64,000 nucleotides of DNA from Streptococcaceae bacterium ESL0729 (GTDB lineage: Bacteria > Bacillota > Bacilli > Lactobacillales > Streptococcaceae): contig CP113924.1 in assembly GCA_029391995.1 (NCBI GenBank), positions 1 through 64,000 of the forward strand, given 5' to 3'. Under the pieces are notes generated by a model. It made no database searches. It worked only from the letters and a program-made list of their open reading frames with translations, and was not told the origin of the DNA. Below, one piece after another: positions 40,946 through 48,944 of the stretch. A program made the position numbers and the translations under genes. Position 1 is the first letter of the stretch, and every line of letters starts with the position of its first letter.

Positions 40946-40961
40946 TATGTAAATTTACATA
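40946..40961. repeat. Perfect 16-bp palindrome near trpS and the XRE gene
   Basis: TATGTAAATTTACATA is a perfect palindrome downstream of trpS and just past the end of the convergent XRE gene. Several extra TTTACA half-sites surround it (40903, 40910, 40964). It could be an operator or only a remnant. Confidence 0.4.
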
Positions 40962-40973
40962 GATTTACAGTTA

Positions 40974-41594
40974 TTAAAAAAGGTGAAATACATATGCTAA
41001 GGTCCAAATTAAGGGAGTAATGATACCCCAGAAGATTAGCATAATTGGGCGGGCAATATCATCTTTCCACCAGAGAAATTTATCACTTTTAGCCTGCTTG
41101 CTGGACTTGTAGTGTCCCACTGTTAAAGGATATTTTCTATCCAGTCGTGGTTGCCACAAGCTTAGTCTGATATATTTTAAGAGGGGCCAGAGAGCTAAGA
41201 AGGCAAATAACCAGAAAAGAGCACTAAATATTTGAAGAAGATTATTATTAATAAAGGATAAAGAAGCTCCAAGTCCAAGCATAAGGACGAATAAAAGAAG
41301 TTTTAAAATATCAAAAAGCTTATCTTCTCCCTCCCTTTGAAGCATTTGCTTGGAAAAATTTTGTGAGTATTCTTCAAGTTCTTGGTTTTTATTTTGCCCC
41401 TCATCTTGCTCGAATAAATCAATAATTTCAACATCTAGGGCACGAGCTACTGACTTTAGGGTTTCAAGGCTTGCATCATCTCCACCTTCTAGGCGTTGAA
41501 TGGTCCTGATACTAAGACCACTTTTTTCAGCCAAGGCTTCTTGGGTTAGTCCTTGCCCCTTCCTTAGTTGGGCTATGGTTGTCTTATTTTTCAA
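40974..41594 (-). CDS. XRE-family regulator fused to a membrane domain
   Basis: The protein (206 residues) has an N-terminal helix-turn-helix (about residues 4-60: LRKGQGLTQEALAEKSGLSIRTIQRLEGG) and a C-terminal part with about three transmembrane helices. The best start is TTG at 41594, nine bases after a perfect AAGGAGG; a longer reading from ATG 41633 has no ribosome site. Membrane-tethered XRE proteins of this kind sense envelope or bacteriocin signals in some Gram-positives, which is inference here. Confidence 0.8.
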   Translation of the reverse strand: MKNKTTIAQLRKGQGLTQEALAEKSGLSIRTIQRLEGGDDASLETLKSVARALDVEIIDLFEQDEGQNKNQELEEYSQNFSKQMLQREGEDKLFDILKLLLFVLMLGLGASLSFINNNLLQIFSALFWLFAFLALWPLLKYIRLSLWQPRLDRKYPLTVGHYKSSKQAKSDKFLWWKDDIARPIMLIFWGIITPLIWTLAYVFHLF

Positions 41595-41716
41595 TTTAAA
41601 AATCCTCCTTGATTTATTGAGACAATTGTACAATTTTTAAGACTTAAATAATAGGACAGTAGCCTGTCAATAGGCTGACAGTTTGCCGCCAGCTACAATC
41701 TAGCTATAATACAGTA

Positions 41717-41752
41717 AAAACTAGCTTTACATTCATGTAAAGCTAGTTTTTA
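41717..41752 (-). terminator. Terminator of recO
   Basis: A 16-bp stem AAAACTAGCTTTACAT / ATGTAAAGCTAGTTTT with a two-base loop lies at the recO stop. Its inner part TTTACATTCATGTAAA (41726-41741) nearly equals the ychF hairpin core. Confidence 0.8.
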
Positions 41753-42508
41753 ATCTTTCATGATATTAAACCACTTGTCCATTTCATCAAGAAATTTTTT
41801 TGATTTCAAGTGAAGTCCTACATACTCGTCATAAAGTTCATTTACAAACTCCCGAATTTTCTTTTTAAGCTCTGGCTTAAGGCTAATACTTTCTAGTTTA
41901 TCAAGATCAACCCTTGTAAAGATGTTTACAAAATATAAAACATTAGGATCCAGGTGACTCCGTCTTTCATCTTCAAAAAAATGATTGGGACAAAGGGCCC
42001 CGCTGTATTTAAAGGAAAAATCAAGGGGAAGGTCTCGCCTATGACAGAAGGCACATTCTGAAAAGTTAAGCTCGATTCCAAAGTGAGGTAGGAGCTGAAT
42101 TTCAAAGATATTTGTAATGATTTCTGGGTCAAATCCCCCTTCAATCAGATCAATGCTTCTAGTTAAAAACTTGTAAAGGGGTTTGTCAACTTGATTGTCA
42201 GGGAGAGCTGCGTCGGCAAGAGCCATCATATAGGTTGTATGGGCATTTAAGAAGATATCTTCTGCTATCTTTTTATGAAAATTTGGATGGCTGAGGTCTT
42301 TGATGAAGGAGAAACCATTGCCGTTGATTTGTAAAATCATCTCCGATTCGCAGGCAGGTTGGAGGGCACCGTTAATCTTAGACTTGGGGGCATTTTTAAT
42401 AAAAAACATCCTCTTGCCAAAATCAGCGGTAAATATCTTGGCCAGTTTATCCTTTTCCCGGTAGTTTCTAGTATATAAAACCAGAGCCTGACACCGATCT
42501 TCTTTCAT
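41750..42508 (-). CDS. recO: DNA repair protein RecO
   Basis: RecO binds single-stranded DNA and, with RecR, loads RecA on gaps. The 252-residue protein has an N-terminal OB fold (QALVLYTRNYREKDKLAKIFTADFGKRMFFIKN) and a helical C-terminal domain containing a four-cysteine zinc module (CAFCHRRDLPL...CPNH). It lies 21 bp after araT in the same direction, the araT-recO order known in lactococci and streptococci. Confidence 0.93.
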   Translation of the reverse strand: MKEDRCQALVLYTRNYREKDKLAKIFTADFGKRMFFIKNAPKSKINGALQPACESEMILQINGNGFSFIKDLSHPNFHKKIAEDIFLNAHTTYMMALADAALPDNQVDKPLYKFLTRSIDLIEGGFDPEIITNIFEIQLLPHFGIELNFSECAFCHRRDLPLDFSFKYSGALCPNHFFEDERRSHLDPNVLYFVNIFTRVDLDKLESISLKPELKKKIREFVNELYDEYVGLHLKSKKFLDEMDKWFNIMKD

Positions 42509-42529
42509 AAAATTACCTCAATTGATCTA

Positions 42530-43705
42530 TTACTTGCCTTCTTCTTTGATATATTCTTCAAGTCGTGTCATGGCAGTCTTAATGGCTTCCATACTAGCAG
42601 CATAGCTGATTCTGATGTATCCTTCACCGAGTTCACCAAAGGCACTTCCAGGGATAAAGGCCACTTGTTTTTTCTGGGCAAAATCAATCAGGAAATTGAA
42701 AGAGTTTTGCTCAAAACCTGCAGGAATCTTTGCAAAGATATAGAAGGCACCATCAGGCTTAATGATTTCAAAGTTCATCTTTTGCATCTTATCCATGATG
42801 TAGTCTCGCCTTTTAATATATTGTTCAACCATGGGTTTAGCATCATTTTTTCCGCCAGTTAAGGCTTCAATGGCTGCATACTGGGCATTTGTAGTAGCAG
42901 CTGTCACCAAATACTGGTGGGTTTTGACAAGTTCCCTGGTTAGATTTCTTTGGGCTAGGATAAAGCCAATCCTCCAGCCAGTCATGGCGTGAGATTTTGA
43001 AAGCCCGTTAATGACAATTGTTTGATCGGGCAAGAATTCTCCGATTGAAACATGACTTTGACCCGTGTAATTAAGCTCGGCATAGACTTCATCACTAATA
43101 ACAAAAATCTCGTGCTTCTTAAGTACTTGAGCAAATTCTTCGATTTGTTTTCTTGAATAGGTCATGCCAGTAGGGTTTGCAGGATAGTTAAGGATGATTG
43201 CCTTAACCTCACCCTTGTTGTCATCAAGGGCCTTTTCAAGAACTTCAGGGGTTAGAACAAAATTTTGAGGCCTTGTATCAATAGGTACAACTTGGCCGCC
43301 AGCTAAGGTGATGATGGGTTCATAGCCTGGATAATTGGGAGCAGGGATTAAGACCTTGTCACCTTGGACCAAAATTGATAAAAGACTTGCTGAGAGGGCC
43401 TCTGTAGCACCTACAGTGACTAAAATTTCATCTTCAAAGGAATAGTTTAAATTATATTTTTCCTTCATAAAGGTAGAGATGGCCTCGCGAAGCTTAAGTA
43501 GACCGCTCATGCCAGTGTAGTGACTGTGATTGTCGTTAATGGCCTGAATGGCCTTTTTCTTGACATCATCTGGGGTATTAAAATCAGGCTCACCCAAGGT
43601 TAATTTTATAATTCCAGGAATTTTTGAGACCTCTTGGTCGAATTGTCTGATTTCTGAAACAGCGATTTTATCTAAATTTTGATTGAAACGATTACTTAAA
43701 TCCAT
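42530..43705 (-). CDS. araT: Aromatic amino acid aminotransferase AraT (class I, PLP)
   Basis: AraT transaminates aromatic amino acids, leucine and methionine and starts flavour-forming catabolism in lactococci. The 391-residue fold-type I enzyme begins MDLSNRFNQNLDKIAVSEIRQFDQ and has the PLP-lysine motif INGLSKSHAMTGWRIGF, plus YPANPTGMTY. Substrate range is inferred from close family resemblance and the araT-recO neighbourhood; an aspartate-like transaminase is the alternative. A CodY-like box sits 40 bp upstream. Confidence 0.88.
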   Translation of the reverse strand: MDLSNRFNQNLDKIAVSEIRQFDQEVSKIPGIIKLTLGEPDFNTPDDVKKKAIQAINDNHSHYTGMSGLLKLREAISTFMKEKYNLNYSFEDEILVTVGATEALSASLLSILVQGDKVLIPAPNYPGYEPIITLAGGQVVPIDTRPQNFVLTPEVLEKALDDNKGEVKAIILNYPANPTGMTYSRKQIEEFAQVLKKHEIFVISDEVYAELNYTGQSHVSIGEFLPDQTIVINGLSKSHAMTGWRIGFILAQRNLTRELVKTHQYLVTAATTNAQYAAIEALTGGKNDAKPMVEQYIKRRDYIMDKMQKMNFEIIKPDGAFYIFAKIPAGFEQNSFNFLIDFAQKKQVAFIPGSAFGELGEGYIRISYAASMEAIKTAMTRLEEYIKEEGK

Positions 43706-43744
43706 AAGAACTCCTTGCTAGGTATTTTAGAGAAATTTTATCAG

Positions 43745-43759
43745 TATTTTCAGAAAAAT
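43745..43759 (-). promoter_or_regulatory. CodY-like box upstream of araT
   Basis: TATTTTCAGAAAAAT matches 13 of 15 positions of the lactococcal CodY box AATTTTCWGAAAATT. In L. lactis araT is known to be CodY-regulated, which makes the site credible. Confidence 0.65.
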
Positions 43760-43804
43760 TCAACAATTTATTCTTGTTGCCTTTTCAATTAATGAGAATA
43801 ACAA

Positions 43805-43830
43805 AAAAACCCCAACCGAAGTTGGAGTTT
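43805..43830 (-). terminator. Terminator of tRNA-Glu
   Basis: Read on the minus strand: CCAAC-TTCG-GTTGG with flanking pairs, followed by GGTTTTTTTG. Confidence 0.85.
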
Positions 43831-43836
43831 ATAAGA

Positions 43837-43908
43837 TAGTCCGTACGGGATTCGAACCCGTGTTACCGCCGTGAAAAGGCGGTGTCTTAACCCCTTGACC
43901 AACGGACC
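43837..43908 (-). tRNA. tRNA-Glu (UUC)
   Basis: The 72-base minus-strand sequence folds as a cloverleaf with acceptor stem GGTCCGT/ACGGACT, anticodon loop CTTTTCA with anticodon TTC and T-arm GGTTCGAATCC. CCA is not encoded. An extended -10 promoter TTTACA-16-TATAAT lies upstream (43949-43976), with an ACCGTT/AACGGT inverted repeat in the 5' precursor (43919-43940). Confidence 0.96.
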
Positions 43909-44076
43909 AAATCTTTACACCGTTTCGTTTCCTCAACGGTACTTTCTTATTATACAATCTTTTTGGATTTTGTAAAGTCTTTTTTTAAATTTTTTTTATT
44001 TTTTTTAAAAAAGGTTTATAATAAAGAGGATTTTGTCTTTTCTGTTTAAAAAGGAGTATATTAAATAGTCAAATTC

Positions 44077-44105
44077 TTGAAATGAAATAGATTTAGTGGT
44101 AGTAT
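44077..44105 (+). promoter_or_regulatory. Promoter of the 6S-like RNA
   Basis: TTGAAA (44077-44082), 17 bases, TAGTAT (44100-44105) would start transcription near 44111, at the 5' end of the predicted RNA. Confidence 0.6.
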
Positions 44106-44107
44106 AT

Positions 44108-44313
44108 AGGCATAGAAGAGGTACTGGAATGTACGAACTAACTCATCTTTTTTGACCGACTAAATCGTATTGCTTAGGGATTCGACGACATCTTACAGTA
44201 TGCATACCGTACATCCGGGAGCGACTTTAGTAAGAGCAAGAAGCCCACCTTGTCTATTAGGCGGGTTCAATACACGGGTTAGTATCCGGCATTCAATCAG
44301 TGCCTTGTTTTTT
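44108..44313 (+). ncRNA. ssrS: Probable 6S RNA
   Basis: A roughly 200-base untranslated region closes with AGGCA (44108) and TGCCT (44305) then a T-run. Nested pairings GAATG/CATTC, ACTAACTC/GGGTTAGT and GTATTG/CAATAC give one long interrupted hairpin with a large internal bubble, as in 6S RNA, which mimics an open promoter and binds RNA polymerase. It has its own promoter. It is not tmRNA, RNase P RNA or SRP RNA by conserved elements. Assignment rests on fold and neighbourhood beside tRNA genes. Confidence 0.6.
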
Positions 44314-44324
44314 ATAAAAAATTC

Positions 44325-44352
44325 TTGAAATTTATATTTCAAGTGCTATAAT
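44325..44352 (+). promoter_or_regulatory. Promoter of tRNA-Lys
   Basis: TTGAAA (44325-44330), 16 bases, TATAAT (44347-44352) with an extended TGC. Confidence 0.8.
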
Positions 44353-44378
44353 AACATAGTAAATTAAATATTTATCAA

Positions 44379-44451
44379 GCCTCCTTAGCTCAGTTGGTAG
44401 AGCAGTGGACTCTTAATCCATGGGTCGCAGGTTCGAATCCTGCAGGGGGCA
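44379..44451 (+). tRNA. tRNA-Lys (CUU)
   Basis: The 73-base cloverleaf has acceptor stem GCCTCCT/AGGGGGC, D-arm AGCTCAGTTGGTAGAGC, anticodon loop CTCTTAA with anticodon CTT, and T-arm GGTTCGAATCC. CCA is not encoded. A short stem CTCAG/CTGGG and an eight-T run (44460-44482) terminate it. Confidence 0.97.
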
Positions 44452-44541
44452 TCGTAAAATCTCAGTTAGCTGGGTTTTTTTTGTATTTAGTTGTTATTAA
44501 TATTATATTTAAATTATAGAATTATTTTGGAGGATATCGAC

Positions 44542-45864
44542 GTGAAAGATATAACATTCGAAGAAGCAATAGATAATATAAAAAATATACCCGTAGAATT
44601 GGAACCTCTATCTCTGTTTGATGTTAAAAGCTTGCTTTTTGATTGGTATATAGAAGGGAAAGAAAGTAATTGCTTATCTCAAGAATATGGCATAGTTGAT
44701 AGATTTTATTTATTATTCTCAAAAGTGAATTTTCCTTCGGGTTGGAATTGTAGCCGTTGTGATGAAGAACTATTGGGATCTTTTCCATCAAAGACTTCAT
44801 TAATTTATAAATTAGGAAAAATAGAGCCATCATCTAAATTGAGTTTTAATGATGTTATAGGAAGATGTAAAAATTGTGGTCATATAGAGGAATCATCATG
44901 TACGTGTATGTACTGTGTAGCTGAAAGGAATCGTTTGTTGGATGAAAAGTATATTGCTGTAAAAAATATAGAACCTTCAATTCCAACCTTCGAACTTGAT
45001 GATTTATGCATTGGTGATTACATAGACATGATTTCCTGGTTAAGGACATCATGGTCAAGTGATATGACTTATGTGGAGTCATTTGATTCAAGAGATGTAA
45101 GTATCGAGGATAGAATTTATAATGATTTTAGTAAGGAGCTAGAAGTTATAGATAGGCTCTGGGAGCAAGATTTCATTACTGTCGATTCGAGTAGTCCAAT
45201 TTCAGCATTTTCCTATAAAAGGCAAGATGGAGTATTACAAGTTAAAAGTTTTTTTATCAAAAGTGTAAACTGGAAGTTGAGAACGGCTTTCGAATCGGTG
45301 TCGAAGCATCGGTTCCTTTACCCTAATTGGGGAAAATATTTTAGAGGGGAATGTTTTCATGACAATTTAATGAACCCAATAGTTCAGCAAATTGCATATG
45401 ATAATGTTCAGGATTTATATTCCCTTTGGAAAAATGCAGTTCTTGATGAAGCTATCGAATATTTCAAATATAAATGCAAAGAATTGGGTTTAGATGCAGG
45501 GGCAGGAATAAATCCAGGGGAAAAAACCATAGCTATGTTCAAAAATCTTTTAGAACGCTGGACATTAAGTGACGTGTTTTATTTTATTTGGTCTGCTAGC
45601 AGAGACGCATTAGCCTATAAAGTAAGTGCAGGGGTATCTTCTGCACAAGCTGCCAATTCTATTAAGGGAAAAATTGAACGTCTTTCTACCAGAGCAGACC
45701 AGAATAACTGGACTCTTAAGGAATTTGAGAGGATTAAAGATTTACCATTGTCTATCGCACCTTATATACTGTATTGCGAAATTCTTCAACTTCCACGAGA
45801 AGGTTTGCATACTGTACCGAATGTGGAATATATTTATAATAAATTTTATCCAGAACTACTTTAA
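44542..45864 (+). CDS. Unrecognised Cys-rich accessory protein
   Basis: I do not recognise this 440-residue protein. The GTG at 44542 follows GGAGG by eight bases; a longer reading from TTG 44491 overlaps the tRNA terminator. Visible are three cysteine clusters that could hold zinc: C70-x2-C73, C109-x2-C112 and C120-x-C122-x2-C125. A soluble, helix-rich C-terminal half follows (WTLSDVFYFIWSASRDALAYK). No signal or membrane segment is seen. Its codon use and low GC differ from neighbours. It lies directly after tRNA-Lys and before a broken ABC gene, so it is likely acquired; a defence or phage-related role is possible but not shown. Confidence 0.75.
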   Translation: MKDITFEEAIDNIKNIPVELEPLSLFDVKSLLFDWYIEGKESNCLSQEYGIVDRFYLLFSKVNFPSGWNCSRCDEELLGSFPSKTSLIYKLGKIEPSSKLSFNDVIGRCKNCGHIEESSCTCMYCVAERNRLLDEKYIAVKNIEPSIPTFELDDLCIGDYIDMISWLRTSWSSDMTYVESFDSRDVSIEDRIYNDFSKELEVIDRLWEQDFITVDSSSPISAFSYKRQDGVLQVKSFFIKSVNWKLRTAFESVSKHRFLYPNWGKYFRGECFHDNLMNPIVQQIAYDNVQDLYSLWKNAVLDEAIEYFKYKCKELGLDAGAGINPGEKTIAMFKNLLERWTLSDVFYFIWSASRDALAYKVSAGVSSAQAANSIKGKIERLSTRADQNNWTLKEFERIKDLPLSIAPYILYCEILQLPREGLHTVPNVEYIYNKFYPELL

Positions 45865-45879
45865 TAAATGTATACTTAA

Positions 45880-46014
45880 AGTAAGATAATCCTTTTCACC
45901 TCCCATAATCTATCTGAGGTTTTTGATATCAGTGATGAGGTCTATTTGTTGACGAGAAGTTCCCTTGATAGGATTTCTAGTTTGAAGGAAGCTCGTGAGG
46001 CCATCTTGCATTGA
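45880..46014 (+). pseudogene. C-terminal remnant of an ABC transporter ATPase
   Basis: Translation of this stretch gives KIILFTSHNLSEVFDISDEV and continues about 20 residues to a stop at 46012-46014. The TSHN H-loop followed by a short tail is the end of an ABC ATPase after Walker B. No start codon, P-loop or signature remains; a stop codon lies just upstream at 45877. The rest of the gene was presumably lost when the preceding accessory gene arrived. Confidence 0.7.
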
Positions 46015-46085
46015 GAATTTTTCCTATTTTTTAATATCAAAAGAGAATTAAATAGTCATTAATCCATAAAAATAGAACCTTATTT

Positions 46086-46114
46086 TTGACAGTTTTCTGA
46101 TTTAGTAATACACT
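46086..46114 (+). promoter_or_regulatory. Promoter of the small charged protein gene
   Basis: TTGACA (46086-46091), 17 bases, TACACT (46109-46114). An alternative -10, TATAGT, follows at 46120. Confidence 0.6.
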
Positions 46115-46151
46115 TCAATTATAGTAAAAATAATTTAATGGAGGCTCTACC

Positions 46152-46337
46152 ATGGAAACATTACGTGATGGACTAAAGGAAAACCGTGAATCTTTTGACC
46201 GTGCTAAGGAAAAAAGACATGAAGAAACAACAATTGATATTAATCGTAAACATGTGGCTGAAGAAACCGCCCGTAAAAAAGAAAAACATGAAGAGCGTGA
46301 AGTTGTAAGGCGTGCCAAGGAAGAAGAAAAAGATTAA
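46152..46337 (+). CDS. Small highly charged helical protein
   Basis: The 61-residue protein is more than half Glu, Lys and Arg and is predicted to be one long helix (ENRESFDRAKEKRHEETT...). AATGGAGG is well placed before ATG, it has its own promoter, and a strong terminator follows. Function unknown; the composition resembles stress-related or nucleoid-like small proteins, which is only a resemblance. Confidence 0.7.
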   Translation: METLRDGLKENRESFDRAKEKRHEETTIDINRKHVAEETARKKEKHEEREVVRRAKEEEKD

Positions 46338-46344
46338 GAAGAAG

Positions 46345-46373
46345 GCAAATAAAAGGGGCTTGCCCCTTTTTTT
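46345..46373 (+). terminator. Terminator of the small charged protein gene
   Basis: AAAAGGGGC-TT-GCCCCTTTT followed by further T. Confidence 0.9.
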
Positions 46374-46464
46374 CTAGCCTTATTAAGCTTACTTGCCTTT
46401 AATTAAGGGGAATCTGTTATAATAAAAGGAAGAGTTTAGAAAATTATTTTAAAAGGGGGATGAT

Positions 46465-47916
46465 ATGTCTTTTTCGACATTTTTAAGTATTATAACGGCA
46501 CTAATTACCATTAATTCGATTCTTGCAATTATTACCATTTTTAGAAAGCCAAGATCGATCGCAAGTATCTTTGCCTGGCTCATGGTTCTTGTTTTTCTAC
46601 CCGGTATCGGCTTTTTCACCTACCTTTTTCTAGGCCGGGGGATTGATAAAACAACAGTCCACAGGTTTGAGGATGAAAATAGGGAAGACTTAAGTCATAT
46701 CGCAGCCAAGATTGCACAAAATAATAGTAAGTTTAAGAAGAAGGAGATGAATCCTCAGGAGCGTCAGCTGAAACGGTACTTCAACAATGTAGAGCGAACT
46801 CCCTTGTGCCGAGGTAATGACGTTAAATTCTTCTTGGACGGTCAGTCAAAGTTTAAGGCTCTTTTTGAGGATATAAGACGCGCCAAAAGTAGTGTGCACG
46901 TTGAGTACTATGCTTTTTTCCCCGATAAAATCGGAACAATCTTTAGGGACCATCTGATTGATAAGGCCCGTGAAGGTGTGGAGGTCAGAGTGATTTATGA
47001 CCCCTGGGGAGGGCATACAAGGAGAAGTTTCTTTAAACCCCTTGAAGAGGCAGGAGGTAAGGTAATTCCCTTTATTACCGCTCGGGACGTCCTTAGAAAT
47101 ACTAGGCTTAACTACCACCTCCACCGCAAAATAGTAGTCATTGATGGCCAAATTGGTTGGACTGGTGGTTTTAATGTGGGAGACCAGTATATTTATGGGA
47201 GTAAAAAATTTGGTTTTTGGCGGGATACTCACGGAAGGATTACGGGGACTGGGGCCTTTGGTCTCCAGGAAACCTTTATTCGTGACTGGAATGTGTCAGT
47301 CAAAAGGCCTGAGGATAAGCTTAAAAGGCTTGATCAGTATTTTGTGGTTCCCAAGGAAGGAACAGGAGATGTTGACGTTCAGATTGTGTCAAATGGGCCA
47401 GAAAATCCAAGTAAGGTTTTAAGGACAGGATTTATCAAGATGATTATGGATGCAGAAGATTATATTTGGATTCAATCTCCTTATTTGATACCAGATGATC
47501 CCATGATTACAGCCCTCGTTTCTGCTGCCAAATCAGGGGTTGATGTAAGAATTATGATTCCTGACATGCCAGATCACCCTTTTATTTTTAGGGCAACCCA
47601 GTACTATGCCAACTTCCTCCATAAACACGGGGTAAAAATTTACAACTATACCAATGGTTTTATTCATTCTAAGACCTTGGTAACAGATGATAAGCTGGGT
47701 GTTTTTGGGACCAGTAATCAAGATATTAGAAGCTACGAGCTTAATTTTGAGATGAGTGCCTTTTGCTATGATGAGGATATTGCTAGGCAGATGGCTGAGA
47801 CCTTTAAAAATGACATTAAGAAGTCTGAGCTTTTAACGGATGAGATTATCGCCAATCAGTCCCTCTGGTTGAGGTTTAGACAAAATTTCTCAAGGCTTTT
47901 AAGTCCAATATTATAG
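46465..47916 (+). CDS. cls: Cardiolipin synthase
   Basis: Cls joins phosphatidylglycerol molecules to make cardiolipin. The 483-residue protein has two N-terminal transmembrane helices (about residues 5-25 and 35-55) and two phospholipase-D HKD motifs: HRKIVVIDGQIGWTGG near residue 220 and HSKTLVTDDKLGVFGTSN near 401. AAAAGGGGGATGAT precedes the ATG. It converges with dusB through a bidirectional terminator. Confidence 0.95.
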   Translation: MSFSTFLSIITALITINSILAIITIFRKPRSIASIFAWLMVLVFLPGIGFFTYLFLGRGIDKTTVHRFEDENREDLSHIAAKIAQNNSKFKKKEMNPQERQLKRYFNNVERTPLCRGNDVKFFLDGQSKFKALFEDIRRAKSSVHVEYYAFFPDKIGTIFRDHLIDKAREGVEVRVIYDPWGGHTRRSFFKPLEEAGGKVIPFITARDVLRNTRLNYHLHRKIVVIDGQIGWTGGFNVGDQYIYGSKKFGFWRDTHGRITGTGAFGLQETFIRDWNVSVKRPEDKLKRLDQYFVVPKEGTGDVDVQIVSNGPENPSKVLRTGFIKMIMDAEDYIWIQSPYLIPDDPMITALVSAAKSGVDVRIMIPDMPDHPFIFRATQYYANFLHKHGVKIYNYTNGFIHSKTLVTDDKLGVFGTSNQDIRSYELNFEMSAFCYDEDIARQMAETFKNDIKKSELLTDEIIANQSLWLRFRQNFSRLLSPIL

Positions 47917-47948
47917 AAAAAAAGAAGTCCCGAGGACTTCTTTTTTTA
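47917..47948. terminator. Bidirectional terminator between cls and dusB
   Basis: AAAAAAAGAAGTCC-CGA-GGACTTCTTTTTTT, a 14-bp stem with runs on both sides. Confidence 0.9.
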
Positions 47949-48944
47949 TTTAATGGCTTGTAAGTAATCATCAAAGATTTGGTTGATTTCAGCTTGGCTT
48001 TCAGCCTGATTGATGGCAACCTTGACCTTGGCAGCACGGGGGGCACCTTTTAGGTAGTAAGCCGCATGCTGGCGGAACTCACGGGAACCGATATCTTCAC
48101 CCTTCAGGTCAATCAATCGACTCAAATGAAGTCTTGCAATATTGATTTTTTCTTCAACAGGTGGCTCTTCTAAGAGCTCTCCAGTCTTAAGGTAGTGGTT
48201 GGTCCTGTGGAGCATCCAAGGGTTACCAAGGGCCGCACGCCCAATCATAACGGCGTCACAGCCAACCTCATCAATCATTTTTTTAGCCTCCTCAGGTGTG
48301 CGAACGTCGCCATTTCCCATGAAAGGAATGGTTAATTTGTCAGCCACCTTGGCTAAAATATCCCAATCAGCATGCCCTTCATACATTTGAACTCTTGTTC
48401 TTCCGTGCATGGCAAGGGCTGAGGCACCAGCAGCTTCAGCTGCTAGAGCATTTTCGACAGCATAGAGGTGGTCAGTGTCCCAGCCTGTCCGCATTTTGAC
48501 AGTTACAGGAATATCGACAGCACTTGTCACTGCTGATACCATCTCATGGACCTTATTTGGATCAAGGAGCCAGCGGGCACCTGCTTCAGCCTTTGTCACC
48601 TTGGGTACGGGACAACCCATATTAATATCAATCATATCAACTGGAGTATTTTCTTGAACGAATTTAGCAGCTTCAACAAGAGTTTCCTTGTCACCACCAA
48701 AAATTTGCAGGCTGATAGGATGTTCTTTTTCATCCATTTCAAGCATGGAAAGAGTTTTCTTATTGCGGTGTTGGATACCCTTGTCTGAAATCATTTCAAC
48801 AACGACAAGACCAGCTCCAAATTCCTTGGCAGTCATCCTGAAGGCCTTGTTGGAAATTCCAGCCATTGGGGCTACAACAACCCGGTTGGGGATTTCAACA
48901 TCTCCTATTTTCCAGGGTGAGTTGTATTTACTATCCATTTGCAT
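47946..48944 (-). CDS. dusB: tRNA-dihydrouridine synthase (DusB family)
   Basis: The 332-residue FMN enzyme reduces uridines in tRNA D-loops. It shows VVVAPMAGISNKAFR, the catalytic-cysteine stretch DINMGCPVPKV, KMRTGWD and GNGDVRTPEEA, all Dus signatures. AAAGGAGATTATCA precedes the ATG. It overlaps hslO by 14 bp; the hslO-dus pair is typical of lactic acid bacteria. Confidence 0.93.
   Translation of the reverse strand: MQMDSKYNSPWKIGDVEIPNRVVVAPMAGISNKAFRMTAKEFGAGLVVVEMISDKGIQHRNKKTLSMLEMDEKEHPISLQIFGGDKETLVEAAKFVQENTPVDMIDINMGCPVPKVTKAEAGARWLLDPNKVHEMVSAVTSAVDIPVTVKMRTGWDTDHLYAVENALAAEAAGASALAMHGRTRVQMYEGHADWDILAKVADKLTIPFMGNGDVRTPEEAKKMIDEVGCDAVMIGRAALGNPWMLHRTNHYLKTGELLEEPPVEEKINIARLHLSRLIDLKGEDIGSREFRQHAAYYLKGAPRAAKVKVAINQAESQAEINQIFDDYLQAIK

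Noticed and set aside
40929-40951. TATAAT, AAGGAG and ATG in a row downstream of trpS
   Set aside because: The ATG is followed at once by a TAA stop, so no protein is encoded; the palindrome there is noted separately.
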